A model generated the notes under the pieces. The model saw only the letters and a list, made by a program, of their open reading frames with translations. It was not told the DNA's origin and did not search any database. Made by a program: the position numbers and the translations under genes. A stretch of DNA of 43,803 bases from Acidobacteriota bacterium. GTDB lineage: Bacteria; Acidobacteriota; Terriglobia; Terriglobales; Acidobacteriaceae. Shown piece after piece: positions 25,980-34,188 of this stretch (position 1 is its first letter; every line of letters starts with the position of its first letter). Location of the stretch: positions 1 through 43,803 of the forward strand of contig JAJZME010000010.1 in assembly GCA_021803035.1 (NCBI GenBank), given 5' to 3'.

Positions 25980-27248
25980 CTAATTCAACCGGATGTGGTC
26001 CACGTTGTCGTAGCGCGACATATCGGACAAAATCACCCTGTCGCCTTCCTTCAGCCCCGCAAGAACCTGAATATTGTTGACCGATGCGCGCCCCACCTTC
26101 ACGGAGACGCGCGTGGCGCCCTTGTCGTCGGGATCGATCTTGAACAGGCTCAGCGTCGAGTTCTCATCGCCCAGCGCAGGCCGGCCCATGTAGAGCACGT
26201 TCTTCAGGTGCGCCAGGTCGATCGTCCCGTCCACACTCAAATCCGGCACCGCGCCGGGCGGTAATGGCCCATCAAGGGATACGTCAACCGTGCGCGTTCC
26301 GTTCAATACCGCCGGATCGATGCGCGTAACATGCCCCGGGACTATGCCGTTGTGTGTATCGATCTCGGCGGGTTGCCCAAGCGCAATGGCGTGCGCCTGC
26401 GTCTCGGGGATCTGGAGAGCGGCTTTCAGCTTCTGCAATTGAATCACCTCGGCCAGCGGCGTTCCCACCGTCACGCGCTGGCCCACCTGCACTGGCGTGG
26501 ACAGCGGCGCCAACTCGCCGCTGATGCCCGCGCGCACCTCCAGCCCAGCCGCTTGCTTCTCATACAGGTCGAGCAGCGACCTGGCCTGGTCGATCTTGGT
26601 CTGCTGCGAGGCAAGCTGCACCTCGATCGCCTGCTGGTTGACCAGGAGTTGTTGCTGCGTCAGCCGGTACTGCGTAGTCAACTGATCGGCCGTGTCCTTC
26701 GACTTCTGATAGGCAAGCCCCGAAATCACTCCCAACTCATACAACTGCTTGTCGGTCTCCGCTTGCATCACATCCTGCGTGTAGTTGGAGCTGACCTGCG
26801 CGGCCGCCGCCTTCTTATCCATCAGCGTGCTTTCGAGCGTGGCCTGCAGACTCTTGTAGTCGGCCTCGGCCGCCTTGAGCCCCAACTGCGCGTCCAGTAG
26901 TTTCTGCTGCAGTTGCGGATCGGATAAGTCCATGAGAATGGTGCCGGGAGCCACTCGCGTTCCCGGCAGCACGCGGATGCGCACCACGGTGGCGTCGGTC
27001 TGAGCGGGAATCAGCCGGATGCTGTCTTCGCGGGGAACCAGCATGCCGGTTGATGCGCGCACCTGAATCGTCAGGTCACCGCGCTTGACCGTGCCAGTCC
27101 AAATGGTCGAGCGGTCCACCGTGGGCGACGCCGGCTTAAGCCGTGCGACGGCTACGGTGATCGCGGCCAGCGCCACGATTCCTCCCATGCCCCACAGGAG
27201 TTGGCGGCGCTTCTTCTTCCGCATGATATCTGGTCGTGCAATGTCCAT
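25980..27248 (-). CDS. HlyD/RND-type membrane-fusion protein, first gene of the export run
   Basis: From the ATG at 27248 this is a 422-residue periplasmic adaptor. It begins MDIARPDIMRKKKRRQLLWG, then a single membrane anchor (about 16-36). A barrel/lipoyl segment carries GTVKRGDLTIQVRASTGMLVPRED. A long coiled-coil hairpin (about 105-215) is rich in Gln/Ala/Leu. The lipoyl half-motif GELAPLSTPVQVGQRVTVGTPLAEVIQ follows, then the beta-barrel and membrane-proximal domains (VSVKVGRASVNNIQVLAGLKEGDRVILSD). It bridges the permeases to the TolC-like channel. The frame also opens from a TTG two codons upstream (27254) and has an ATG at 27224. MDIARP as the start matches what I recall of acidobacterial homologues, and GGTGA (27256-27260) is a plausible ribosome binding site for it. 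Confidence 0.92.
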   Translation of the reverse strand: MDIARPDIMRKKKRRQLLWGMGGIVALAAITVAVARLKPASPTVDRSTIWTGTVKRGDLTIQVRASTGMLVPREDSIRLIPAQTDATVVRIRVLPGTRVAPGTILMDLSDPQLQQKLLDAQLGLKAAEADYKSLQATLESTLMDKKAAAAQVSSNYTQDVMQAETDKQLYELGVISGLAYQKSKDTADQLTTQYRLTQQQLLVNQQAIEVQLASQQTKIDQARSLLDLYEKQAAGLEVRAGISGELAPLSTPVQVGQRVTVGTPLAEVIQLQKLKAALQIPETQAHAIALGQPAEIDTHNGIVPGHVTRIDPAVLNGTRTVDVSLDGPLPPGAVPDLSVDGTIDLAHLKNVLYMGRPALGDENSTLSLFKIDPDDKGATRVSVKVGRASVNNIQVLAGLKEGDRVILSDMSRYDNVDHIRLN

Positions 27249-27260
27249 CGCCAATCACCA

Positions 27261-27277
27261 TTGCACGAGTCGTACCA
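27261..27277 (-). promoter_or_regulatory. Sequence resembling a sigma-54 (-24/-12) promoter
   Basis: Read on the minus strand, TGGTACGACTCGTGCAA fits the sigma-54 pattern TGGCACG-N4-TTGC at all but two defined positions. The invariant GG and GC have exactly the required 10-bp gap. It stands directly ahead of an operon that encodes a sigma-54 activator. Against it, transcription would start near 27251, only about 3 nt before the preferred ATG at 27248, and the element overlaps its Shine-Dalgarno-like GGTGA. Either translation starts at the ATG at 27224 or the match is chance. Confidence 0.4.
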
Positions 27278-27279
27278 GA

Positions 27280-27383
27280 TTGAATCATTCAAAAATAATT
27301 GAAAAAAGGAAAGTTATGATGTCTTCCGGCCGGAAGGATCGCCGAAGAGTGACCGATTCCGGAGCGCAGTGTTCGATTCCGGA
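27280..27383. promoter_or_regulatory. Palindromes and TTCCGG repeats ahead of the export operon
   Basis: TTGAATCATTCAA (27280-27292) is a perfect odd palindrome next to the -24-like element. CTTCCGGCCGGAAG (27323-27336) is a perfect 14-bp palindrome. CGATTCCGGA occurs twice, at 27354-27363 and 27374-27383, exactly 20 bp apart. The TTCCGG core is therefore present three times within 60 bp, at about 60-120 bp upstream of the -12 region. That is the distance at which NtrC-type activators bind. Confidence 0.45.
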
Positions 27384-27689
27384 CAGCGCATCGCTGAGCT
27401 GCTACTTGCCGAAAAGCCGTCGCTTCAGAGGAAGTGGTTTCAGCCAGCATGGATTGTGCGCCCACCCGGACCTGTCCCGAAGTTGACGACCGAAATACGA
27501 AGAGCTCTCGCCAGCGCAGGGTTGGCGCGCTGCGCGTAATGAAGAACGCAATCTACGGCATGCCGGCTTACGATCCGATAACGCGGGCGGCCGTTCCATT
27601 CCTGCTTGCGGACGTTACGGGATGCGCAAGTCTGTTTCCGGCGCCGCGGATCGCGAAGATCGGCCCGGGGGCGACGCAGCGTAGCGAGG

Positions 27690-28040
27690 AACCAGTCTGC
27701 CCGCTGCGCTACGATGGGATCCACCTTCGCCGCGTGCGCGCTGGAATACAGGCGGAAAGCAGCCCATAAAGACCGGCAATCGAAAGCAGCAGCGCCGGCG
27801 ATCTTGGGCAGATGCGCGGCCAGCCGCTGCCTCCCATACAAATCCTCGACGATCTGGTTCATGGTCTCGAAGGTGGCATGGGCAAACTCCGGATTCGCGC
27901 GGCGCAGGATCGAGCGCACCGCGGGAATCATGGCATCAGGCGCGCGCTGGGTATGTATGGCAAGATCCATGGCAATCGTGGATACCTGGTACATCACGCT
28001 GTTCGGCGTAATTCGCGAAAATCCCGGCCAAACGACGCTG
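27690..28040 (-). pseudogene. Decayed third ADOP permease (C-terminal half)
   Basis: One minus-strand frame reads a typical ADOP segment (IPAVRSILRRANPEFAHATFETMNQIVEDLYGRQRLAAHLPKIAG). The similarity then jumps frame to ALLLSIAGLYGLLSACIPAR and back to AAKVDPIVAQRAD, which is the usual C-terminal end of these permeases (IPARRAAKVDPMVALR). GLYGLLS belongs to the start of the last FtsX block and IPAR to its end, so about 80 codons between them have been deleted. Two frameshifts and a missing stop confirm decay. No N-terminal half is visible. It lies upstream of the intact export operon on the same strand and may be a relic of an extra permease of that operon. Confidence 0.75.
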
Positions 28041-28221
28041 GGGGGCTTCCAGCTTGAGAACATCAACGTGCTCCTCAAGAATCCGAAGATCAAGGGAGGT
28101 TCGCTTCGAGCGCCGGATTTGCGTTGCACGAACAGCCTGAAAGCCGTGTTCGGTCTGTGTGCGTCGGCAAGTGGAAACTGACGCGAGCAGGATCACCTCG
28201 AGCCCTTGTTGCCGGGCTGTC

Positions 28222-29034
28222 TTACTTCTCTGTATTGACGCGCCGCATCCAGTCCATGCTCAGCGGAGCGAATTCATCAAATGCATCGTTGTGGCCTCGA
28301 TTCGGAAGTGAATGGAATTCTTTGGGTTGTTGAGCAAGAGCGTACAGTTGTCTTCCTTGTGCGGGAGGGGTCACGTGGTCGTTGTCCCCGTTAACAATCA
28401 GCAGAGGACAGTGGACATGCGCAATCTTCTTCTCATTCTCGAAGCGATCCCGAACAAGATATTGCGAAGGAAAGAACGGGAAGTAGACCTGCGCCAGCTT
28501 CGCAATCGACAGGTAAGGCGCCAGCAGCATCACTCCCCGCACGTGAAATTCCTCGGCCATTTCAACTGCAACGCCGGCGCCCAAAGAGTGACCGAGAAGG
28601 AACACTTGCTCATCGCCAACTCCGCGGGACATCAGCCACCTCAAGTAGGCCCGCCCGTCTGCATAGAGCCCGGCTTCGGTCGGCCGACCGGGTAATCCGC
28701 TGTATCCCCGATACTCTGTCAATAGGAATCCATAACCGGCTGCTATGTAGGGATCGGCAATCTGCGCGGCCGAGTGAAGAGAATCGGCATTCCCGTGGAA
28801 GAAAACGATCGTGAATGGTTTGCTTGTCGCTGGTGCATACCAGGCGCGCAGATTGATACCGTCCCGGGTCCTGACGGTAATCTCTTGAAAAGCCCGGTTC
28901 GCATCGAACTCGTGCAGCGGTACGTAGGAATGGGTCGGGTAGTAGAGGAGTTTCCTCTGCGTCGCAAACAGGACTGCCATGAGGACAAGGTACACAGCAG
29001 CCGCCATACCCATGAAGAGCTTCACTACCCGCAC
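28222..29034 (-). CDS. Membrane-anchored alpha/beta hydrolase (BEM46/ABHD13-like)
   Basis: This 270-residue protein starts at a GTG preceded by GAGGGG at a 7-nt gap. An N-terminal hydrophobic segment (about 8-25) serves as a membrane anchor, followed by the family-typical QRKLLYYPTHSY. The hydrolase fold shows the oxyanion stretch VFFHGNADS, the nucleophile elbow GHSLGAG (S150), an acid in NGDNDHVTPP (D217 or D219) and H248 in PNRGHNDAF. These proteins are serine hydrolases whose substrates are mostly unknown, and I cannot assign one. It stands alone between the ADOP remnant and the divergent pabB-pabC fusion, with a CRP-like site in the intergenic region. Confidence 0.88.
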   Translation of the reverse strand: MRVVKLFMGMAAAVYLVLMAVLFATQRKLLYYPTHSYVPLHEFDANRAFQEITVRTRDGINLRAWYAPATSKPFTIVFFHGNADSLHSAAQIADPYIAAGYGFLLTEYRGYSGLPGRPTEAGLYADGRAYLRWLMSRGVGDEQVFLLGHSLGAGVAVEMAEEFHVRGVMLLAPYLSIAKLAQVYFPFFPSQYLVRDRFENEKKIAHVHCPLLIVNGDNDHVTPPAQGRQLYALAQQPKEFHSLPNRGHNDAFDEFAPLSMDWMRRVNTEK

Positions 29035-29399
29035 TCAATCACCCCTCAAGTCTTCGCCGAGCCTCAAGTAGCAAGTGCTTCACCACCGACAGATCGGGCG
29101 AGGATATCCGCGCCAGTCTTTCTCTGGTCAAAGGTACGCGAAGTGGGGTCGACCAGTGTTACTCAATGTGATCTAGCTCACTTCTATCTCGACGCGCCTG
29201 AACTCCAACATTCCCGCACAAATTGGCGTTCCTGCGGCGAACGCCGGAAATGCCGCCCACCAGGCGGTACCGGAGAACTGGCGCAGAGCCGCCTCGAACG
29301 AAGCTGCTTCAGCCATAGCATACGCGCATTCCGGATCCAACAGGGAGGGCAACCGGAATCTTCAGACATCAACAAGCCCGGTGTGTTGCAATAGCAGAA
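29035..29399. other. 365-bp divergent intergenic region
   Basis: This separates the hydrolase (minus) from the PabB-PabC gene (plus). No gene is seen. The notable content is the CRP-like dyad at 29167-29182. Confidence 0.5.
29167..29182. promoter_or_regulatory. CRP/FNR-type binding-site candidate
   Basis: TGTGATCTAGCTCACT matches the CRP half-sites TGTGA-N6-TCACA at 9 of 10 defined positions. It lies about 135 bp upstream of the hydrolase start and about 220 bp upstream of the PabB-PabC start. CRP-family regulators are widespread, but none is encoded in this window. Confidence 0.4.
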
Positions 29400-31265
29400 G
29401 TGGCTTTCCCTCCCGCAAAAGAACCGATGCAGTGCCCACTAGAAGAGTGGCCCCGGCTTGCTGCAGAGCGCCCCGGTTCCGTGTTGTTGCGGACGGCGCG
29501 GCCAGATGCCGGCAACCACAACAGCTTTCTCTTTACCGATGCACTGCGAATCCTTTCCACGAGCCAGCTCGATGAAATTCCCGCGATCTTTGAGTCCATT
29601 GAATACGCCTTGCGCGACGGATACCATGTGGCGGGCTATTTAAGCTACGAGGCTGGATACCATTTTGAGCCAGCCGCGATGCGCTCTGCCAATGCGTACC
29701 AGGTTGCAGGCGATCTTCCGCTTGCATGGTTTGGTGTATATCAGCAGCCGCTGGTCCAAAATCAACTTGAGTGCGTGTGGACCCACGGCAGGTCCAACTG
29801 CGGAGAAACCGGTGAGCTTCACGATATAGCCATCGACATTTCCAAAACCGCATACTGCGAGCGCATTCAAAAGATTCGGCAGCATATCGAAGCCGGTGAT
29901 TTTTATCAGGCGAACCTCACACTGCAAATGCGCCTGCCATGCGGCGAGGATGCTGCGCGGTTGTTTGAAAAGATCATGGAAAGCCAGCCGGTACCATACG
30001 GCGCGCTGATCCACACAGGCGAGGTGCATATACTCTCCGCCTCGCCGGAGCTGTTCTTCCGCACGCAGGCTCGCCGGATCACTGTCCGCCCCATGAAGGG
30101 CACGGCGCGCCGCGGACGCGACCCTGAAGAGGATGCGCGCATGGCGGCATGGCTGGCTGCGGATGAGAAGAACCGCGCGGAAAACGTGATGATTGTGGAT
30201 TTGATGCGCAATGACCTGGGGCGCATCTGCAAAACCGGCAGTGTTGAAGTCACGGATTTATTTACCATCGAGCGCTACCCGGAACTGCTGCAGATGACTT
30301 CGACCATACGGGGCGAGCTTAAAGAGGAGACGAGCTGCTACGAAATCTTCCGCGGCCTTTTCCCGTGCGGGTCCATCACCGGCGCGCCGAAGGTCAGGAC
30401 CATGCAGGCAATTCGAGCGTTGGAAGGTGAACCGCGCGGGATTGCATGCGGGACAATCGGATTCTTTTCACCCCGCGGAGATGCGGTTTTTAGCGTGGCG
30501 ATTCGCACACTGACTCTACGCGACGGAGAAGTCCGGTTGCGCGTAGGTTCAGGAGTAACCCATGACTCCGATCCCGAGACGGAGTATGCGGAATGTCTTT
30601 TGAAGGCACGTTTTTTGACGCACCCCGCGCCGCGATTTGAGCTGATTGAAACGATGGCCTGGGCAGGAGACTTCATGCTGCTCGATCTGCATCTTCGGCG
30701 GCTGCGGGCCTCGGCGGATTACTTTGATTTCCGATTTGAAGAGAAGAGCGTTCGTGAGCAGTTGTATCAATTTGCTGAAGTTTTTCAGCAAGAGACTCGC
30801 CACCGGGTGCGTCTGCTGCTTGCGCAGTCCGGCGCCATCTCGATTGCGAGCGATCCGTTGAGCCCGGCCAGAAAACCGGCAGTGCTTCTCATCGCTTCGG
30901 CGCGCGTGGACTCGTCGGATGTGCTCCTGCGGCATAAGACAACACGGCGGCTCATGCAGGACCGTGCCTTTGCCCAGGCGCAGGCCGCGGGGTGCGATGA
31001 TGCGCTTCTCCTCAACGAACAAGGACAAGTGACGGAATGTGCCATCCATAATGTGATGATTGCGAAGAATGGACGATTTCTAACTCCTCCCCTGGAGTGC
31101 GGATTGCTGCCGGGTGTCTATCGACAACACTTGCTGGCGGCCCATCCTGAGATCGAGGAAACTGCGATCACTTTGGATGATGTTCTTTCTGCGGATCGCC
31201 TTTTCATCTTCAATTCTGTGCGAGGAATGCGGTTGGCGCGAATCTGCGGCCTCCCCGCTCGATGA
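29400..31265 (+). CDS. pabBC: Fused aminodeoxychorismate synthase I and 4-amino-4-deoxychorismate lyase
   Basis: This protein of about 621 residues joins two steps of p-aminobenzoate synthesis for folate. Residues about 1-430 are a chorismate-binding PabB domain. It contains SASPELFFR, RPMKGTARRGRDPEED (with the covalent-intermediate lysine of PabB enzymes), KNRAENVMIVDLMRNDLGRI and GSITGAPKVRTMQAI. Residues about 430-621 are a class-IV PLP aminotransferase-fold lyase (PabC). Its RHKTTRRLMQD supplies the PLP lysine, and GCDDALLLNEQGQVTECAIHNV and GLLPGVYRQHLL follow. Such fusions are known in several phyla. A separate PabA glutamine amidotransferase is needed and is not in the window. The frame opens at a GTG (29400); an ATG at 29427 is equally possible because neither has a clear Shine-Dalgarno sequence. 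Confidence 0.93.
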   Translation: MAFPPAKEPMQCPLEEWPRLAAERPGSVLLRTARPDAGNHNSFLFTDALRILSTSQLDEIPAIFESIEYALRDGYHVAGYLSYEAGYHFEPAAMRSANAYQVAGDLPLAWFGVYQQPLVQNQLECVWTHGRSNCGETGELHDIAIDISKTAYCERIQKIRQHIEAGDFYQANLTLQMRLPCGEDAARLFEKIMESQPVPYGALIHTGEVHILSASPELFFRTQARRITVRPMKGTARRGRDPEEDARMAAWLAADEKNRAENVMIVDLMRNDLGRICKTGSVEVTDLFTIERYPELLQMTSTIRGELKEETSCYEIFRGLFPCGSITGAPKVRTMQAIRALEGEPRGIACGTIGFFSPRGDAVFSVAIRTLTLRDGEVRLRVGSGVTHDSDPETEYAECLLKARFLTHPAPRFELIETMAWAGDFMLLDLHLRRLRASADYFDFRFEEKSVREQLYQFAEVFQQETRHRVRLLLAQSGAISIASDPLSPARKPAVLLIASARVDSSDVLLRHKTTRRLMQDRAFAQAQAAGCDDALLLNEQGQVTECAIHNVMIAKNGRFLTPPLECGLLPGVYRQHLLAAHPEIEETAITLDDVLSADRLFIFNSVRGMRLARICGLPAR

Positions 31266-32207
31266 GCGCCTGCATCGAGCGGGCGGCCGCCATCAAACCT
31301 TCCCGATCATTCTCCGTATTCGAATGCATGGCCGCGAGTCCGATTGTAATGAAAGACCGGCAGTATGCCAGAATGGTCGCCCTGTACTCGATCAGCCGAT
31401 GCATGATGCCTGTCGCTGAGCCGGCCCATCGTGATCGTTATCGCTGCCATCGACTCCCCACGGCAACCGTCCGGCGCGTGCTCCACCAGTGCGCCCAACC
31501 CCGCGGAAAGAAGCCGTATGATCATGCGGCGAAGCAACAGTTGTCTTACCTTCAGGAAGATCTCCTCCTGCCTGGAAGACTCCTGGTTGCTCCCGCCGCC
31601 GGCTCTGCGTGCTGATGGTGTGGGGCGCGCTGGGCGCGGCCATTGGCGTCTGCGGCTGCGGCTCGCCCAACGGCTTCTTGGCCCAGGCATCGTCTGACGC
31701 TTCCGCTGAGCCAGACTCCATAGCCACACAGACACACCGGGATGCACCCGTTCAGTCAGGCGTCCTGGGGCAGTCTGCCGCATTCGTCAAGCCCCGCGCT
31801 CCGCAACCCATGCAAATCCAGCAACTTGCCGTTGCAGATAATTTCCATCCCAGGGTGCAGAATTTAAACATGGACGCGATTACACTTCTCCCCACCTGGA
31901 ACACGAGCATGACTGAGCCATTCCATCCCGCTCCGTCTGGAGACTCAGCCCCTCAGGCAGCGCAGAGCGCGCTCCCCGACTCCCAAACGCCGGAGTGCTG
32001 TGAACGGTTCGTACCCCCCTGACCGCATACCACCCCCCCTCAAAATATTTTCTTTTCCACAGATTTTTTTGCAGGCTATTTTTCCGGGCGAAAAATGCGG
32101 ATGCGAAGGACCGCGCTTTCCACATTGTGATACGCCTGTTCCTCGCCCGCGCTACCAGCCTGTGGCGAATGGCTGGTTTTTGGCCGCGCGCGACAAGGCA
32201 ATCACAG

Positions 32208-32240
32208 GAAGCGATTCTGCCGGCAAAATCGCTCGCTTCC
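32208..32240. repeat. Inverted repeat (hairpin)
   Basis: GCGATT (32211-32216) pairs with AATCGC (32227-32232) around a 10-nt loop. The flanking GGAAGC and GCTTCC can also pair, in an alternative register. It lies in non-coding DNA between convergent genes. Confidence 0.5.
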
Positions 32241-32304
32241 TGCTTCCGCCATGTCCTGGCGGGTGCTCCTTGCGGAGAAAGGATCGAAACTAAGGATCCT
32301 CCGC

Positions 32305-32348
32305 TAAAACCAGAGGTTTTATGGTTTGCGGCCCCTCAAAGGGACCGC
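32305..32348. terminator. Tandem hairpins, possible terminator of the porin gene
   Basis: A perfect 7-bp stem with a 3-nt loop (TAAAACC/GGTTTTA, 32305-32321) is followed by a 9-bp stem with one mismatch (32328-32336 with 32340-32348). They lie 135-180 bp beyond the porin stop on the minus strand. Read on that strand, the GC-rich stem is followed by A/T-rich DNA but not a strong T-run. Confidence 0.4.
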
Positions 32349-32483
32349 AAGTGGTGCACCGGCATTTGTGCAACCCGCCCTGATCCCGCGCCGCGGCCGC
32401 AGTCTTCATGCGCCCCGCAGGGCCGGTGCGAATCCATGGGTTGAGGAACAGTCTTCTCGAACTTAGGCTTCTCCATCCATCTG

Positions 32484-34100
32484 CTAGAGGGGAACCAGAT
32501 GAAATCCGAAATGGATGTGCATGCGCATTCCGAAGATGGCGACCGGACCGCGCACCTGGTTATAACCCGGGTTTCGAACGTATTGGAAATCCGGCGCAAA
32601 GGAGAAAACCGCAGGCAGCTTGAGATTGTAATACGTCTCAAAAATCTGTTCCCTGCCATAAGTCAGGCCGCCATCACCCAATATGAAGCCGATCCCGCCA
32701 GCAGCCAGGTATTTTTGATGCTCGGTGGAAATGCCGTTGGAGATAAACGCCACTCCGGCATGGTCCGAGGGCATCTTCCAAAGCGCGCCGGGAATCTGAA
32801 CTCCCCCTGTAATGGTGTTGTTGACTTCCGTAAAAGAGTAATTCTCGTATTTCCCGTTGTTCCACCCGATACGGCTAAACAGGCCAAAATTCCGGGGCAA
32901 TCCCTGCTGCCAGTTCAGGCCGTACCCGTACTCGTGCGTGCCAATCTCGCGAACGGCAAGAATGCTGGGGGTGTGAGTGATTCCTTTATGATAGGCCGCA
33001 AGAGCGTCGGCAAAGCTGCCCATGCCCGCCTCGTTCACGTAGCCAAGCAAGCGCACCTTGCCGTGCGTGGCAGGACTGTATCCCCAACTGATCTGCGCGT
33101 TTCCTGACTTGTTGTTGCCAATGCGGAGATCCAGGTAGCGTCCGTTGGGATTCCTGGACTCTAGCACTTCGGCGTAGCGAAATTTCCAGTTGCCATCGTC
33201 AAACTCGGCCAATCCACCGTAGGTGAAGTTGGTGATGCTGCCAGACATATCCCAGGCGCCGTTCTGGTCGGCGGTCCAGTTCATGAACCCGTTATGATCG
33301 TTGTTCGCATATGCATTCCTGTCGAAGAAATCGGCAAGGCTGAATTTCCCAAAATAGATTTGAAAACGGCGCTCGGGAAGAGACGAAGCAAGGGACAGGT
33401 AGTCTGGGCCGTGCTTGACCATGCCATCGCCGAGCGGCACTACATAGTGCAGCAGAAAGCGGCTCATGTACGTATGCGCGGCGGTGGTCCCCGGTGTAGG
33501 TGCGCGTTGAGCATCCAGGTCGGGAAACCCGGCTATGCCAAAGGTGCTGCTCAGTCCGTCTCCCCGGATATCCTCGACGTCAAACAGGATCTCAAAGTTG
33601 CGGGTTATACGTGCGCCGCTGTAAAAGTCCTGCATGCTGGTGGCATTCACGTTCGGATAGTTTTCAAAACTCTGCGGTCCTGAATACTTCGCATAAAAAT
33701 GCCCATTGCCCTGCGTGATTACATTGATCTGGCCTCCAAGCCAGAAATTATGAAAGACATGGGACCAGAACCCCGGCGTTAGCACGGGCACATGATTCTG
33801 CGGGCCCGTAAGAGCGATCCGTCCGCCGGGCTCCAACTGCGGTAGAGCAGCATTGAAATTCATGAGTGCGATGTTTCTTGCCAGCGTGCGCGCAAAAGAA
33901 TGGCAGCCCTGATCGTAGGAGGCCAGTTGCTCCGTTCCGGAAGCTGCGCGCCTTGTGTTGCAGGGAGTGATTCTTGCCTTGCTGCGAAGGCCAGCCTTCA
34001 CGACGGGAAGCTTTGTGAGAGACTGGGCCCACAGTCCGGTTGCGGGAACAGCAAGACATCCCAACGCAAGCACCGAGACTGCAATCTTGGAATACCCCAT
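32484..34100 (-). CDS. OprB-like carbohydrate porin
   Basis: The ATG at 34100 (GGAGG about 7 nt upstream) begins a clean signal peptide (MGYSKIAVSVLALGCLAVPATGLWAQS). A longer frame opens seven codons earlier, across the Shine-Dalgarno sequence. The 538-residue mature beta-barrel shows OprB-family segments: LGGQINVITQGNG, DVEDIRGDGLSSTFGIAGFPDLD, RFQIYFGKFSLADFFDRNAYANNDHNGFMNWTADQNGAWDM and a C-terminal strand ending in an aromatic/hydrophobic run (MRMHIHFGFHLVPL). OprB porins pass sugars and related compounds across the outer membrane. It is transcribed alone. The glycan-degradation genes are 20 kb away, so a link to them is possible but unproven. Its leader holds an unusual pair of crossing inverted repeats (34189-34233). 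Confidence 0.85.
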   Translation of the reverse strand: MGYSKIAVSVLALGCLAVPATGLWAQSLTKLPVVKAGLRSKARITPCNTRRAASGTEQLASYDQGCHSFARTLARNIALMNFNAALPQLEPGGRIALTGPQNHVPVLTPGFWSHVFHNFWLGGQINVITQGNGHFYAKYSGPQSFENYPNVNATSMQDFYSGARITRNFEILFDVEDIRGDGLSSTFGIAGFPDLDAQRAPTPGTTAAHTYMSRFLLHYVVPLGDGMVKHGPDYLSLASSLPERRFQIYFGKFSLADFFDRNAYANNDHNGFMNWTADQNGAWDMSGSITNFTYGGLAEFDDGNWKFRYAEVLESRNPNGRYLDLRIGNNKSGNAQISWGYSPATHGKVRLLGYVNEAGMGSFADALAAYHKGITHTPSILAVREIGTHEYGYGLNWQQGLPRNFGLFSRIGWNNGKYENYSFTEVNNTITGGVQIPGALWKMPSDHAGVAFISNGISTEHQKYLAAGGIGFILGDGGLTYGREQIFETYYNLKLPAVFSFAPDFQYVRNPGYNQVRGPVAIFGMRMHIHFGFHLVPL

Positions 34101-34188
34101 CCAAATTCCTCCGTAGAGCATTTTGACAAGCTTTGCTTATGTAAATCCGCAGAAAGCTCTTCCGACTTCTGTAACTCGGCATTGATTA

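Larger units (their letters stand above)
31266..32483. other. 1.2-kb region without a convincing gene, several hairpins
   Basis: This lies between the convergent ends of pabBC and the porin gene. A plus-strand frame at 31609-32022 (137 codons) starts with a hydrophobic stretch and a Cys pair like a lipoprotein signal (ALGAAIGVCGCGSP). The rest has no recognisable domain or good ribosome binding site, so I do not call it. Structured elements are GCGATT/AATCGC flanked by GGAAGC/GCTTCC (32208-32240), TAAAACC-AGA-GGTTTTA (32305-32321) and a 9-bp stem with one mismatch at 32328-32348. A pyrimidine-rich AT stretch lies at 32040-32085. Confidence 0.5.

Noticed and set aside
31609..32022. Putative small lipoprotein gene
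   Set aside because: A short hydrophobic start with cysteines is present, but there is no convincing ribosome binding site, the composition is low-complexity and no homology was recognised.
32050..32130. TTTTCCACA-like DnaA boxes in an AT-rich tract (possible origin)
   Set aside because: Only two imperfect boxes are present, there is no dnaA/dnaN neighbourhood and no array of boxes.
32395..32450. tRNA-like T-loop or cobalamin-riboswitch-like bases (GGTGCGAATCC)
   Set aside because: No acceptor, D or anticodon stems can be built around it and the conserved riboswitch core is absent.
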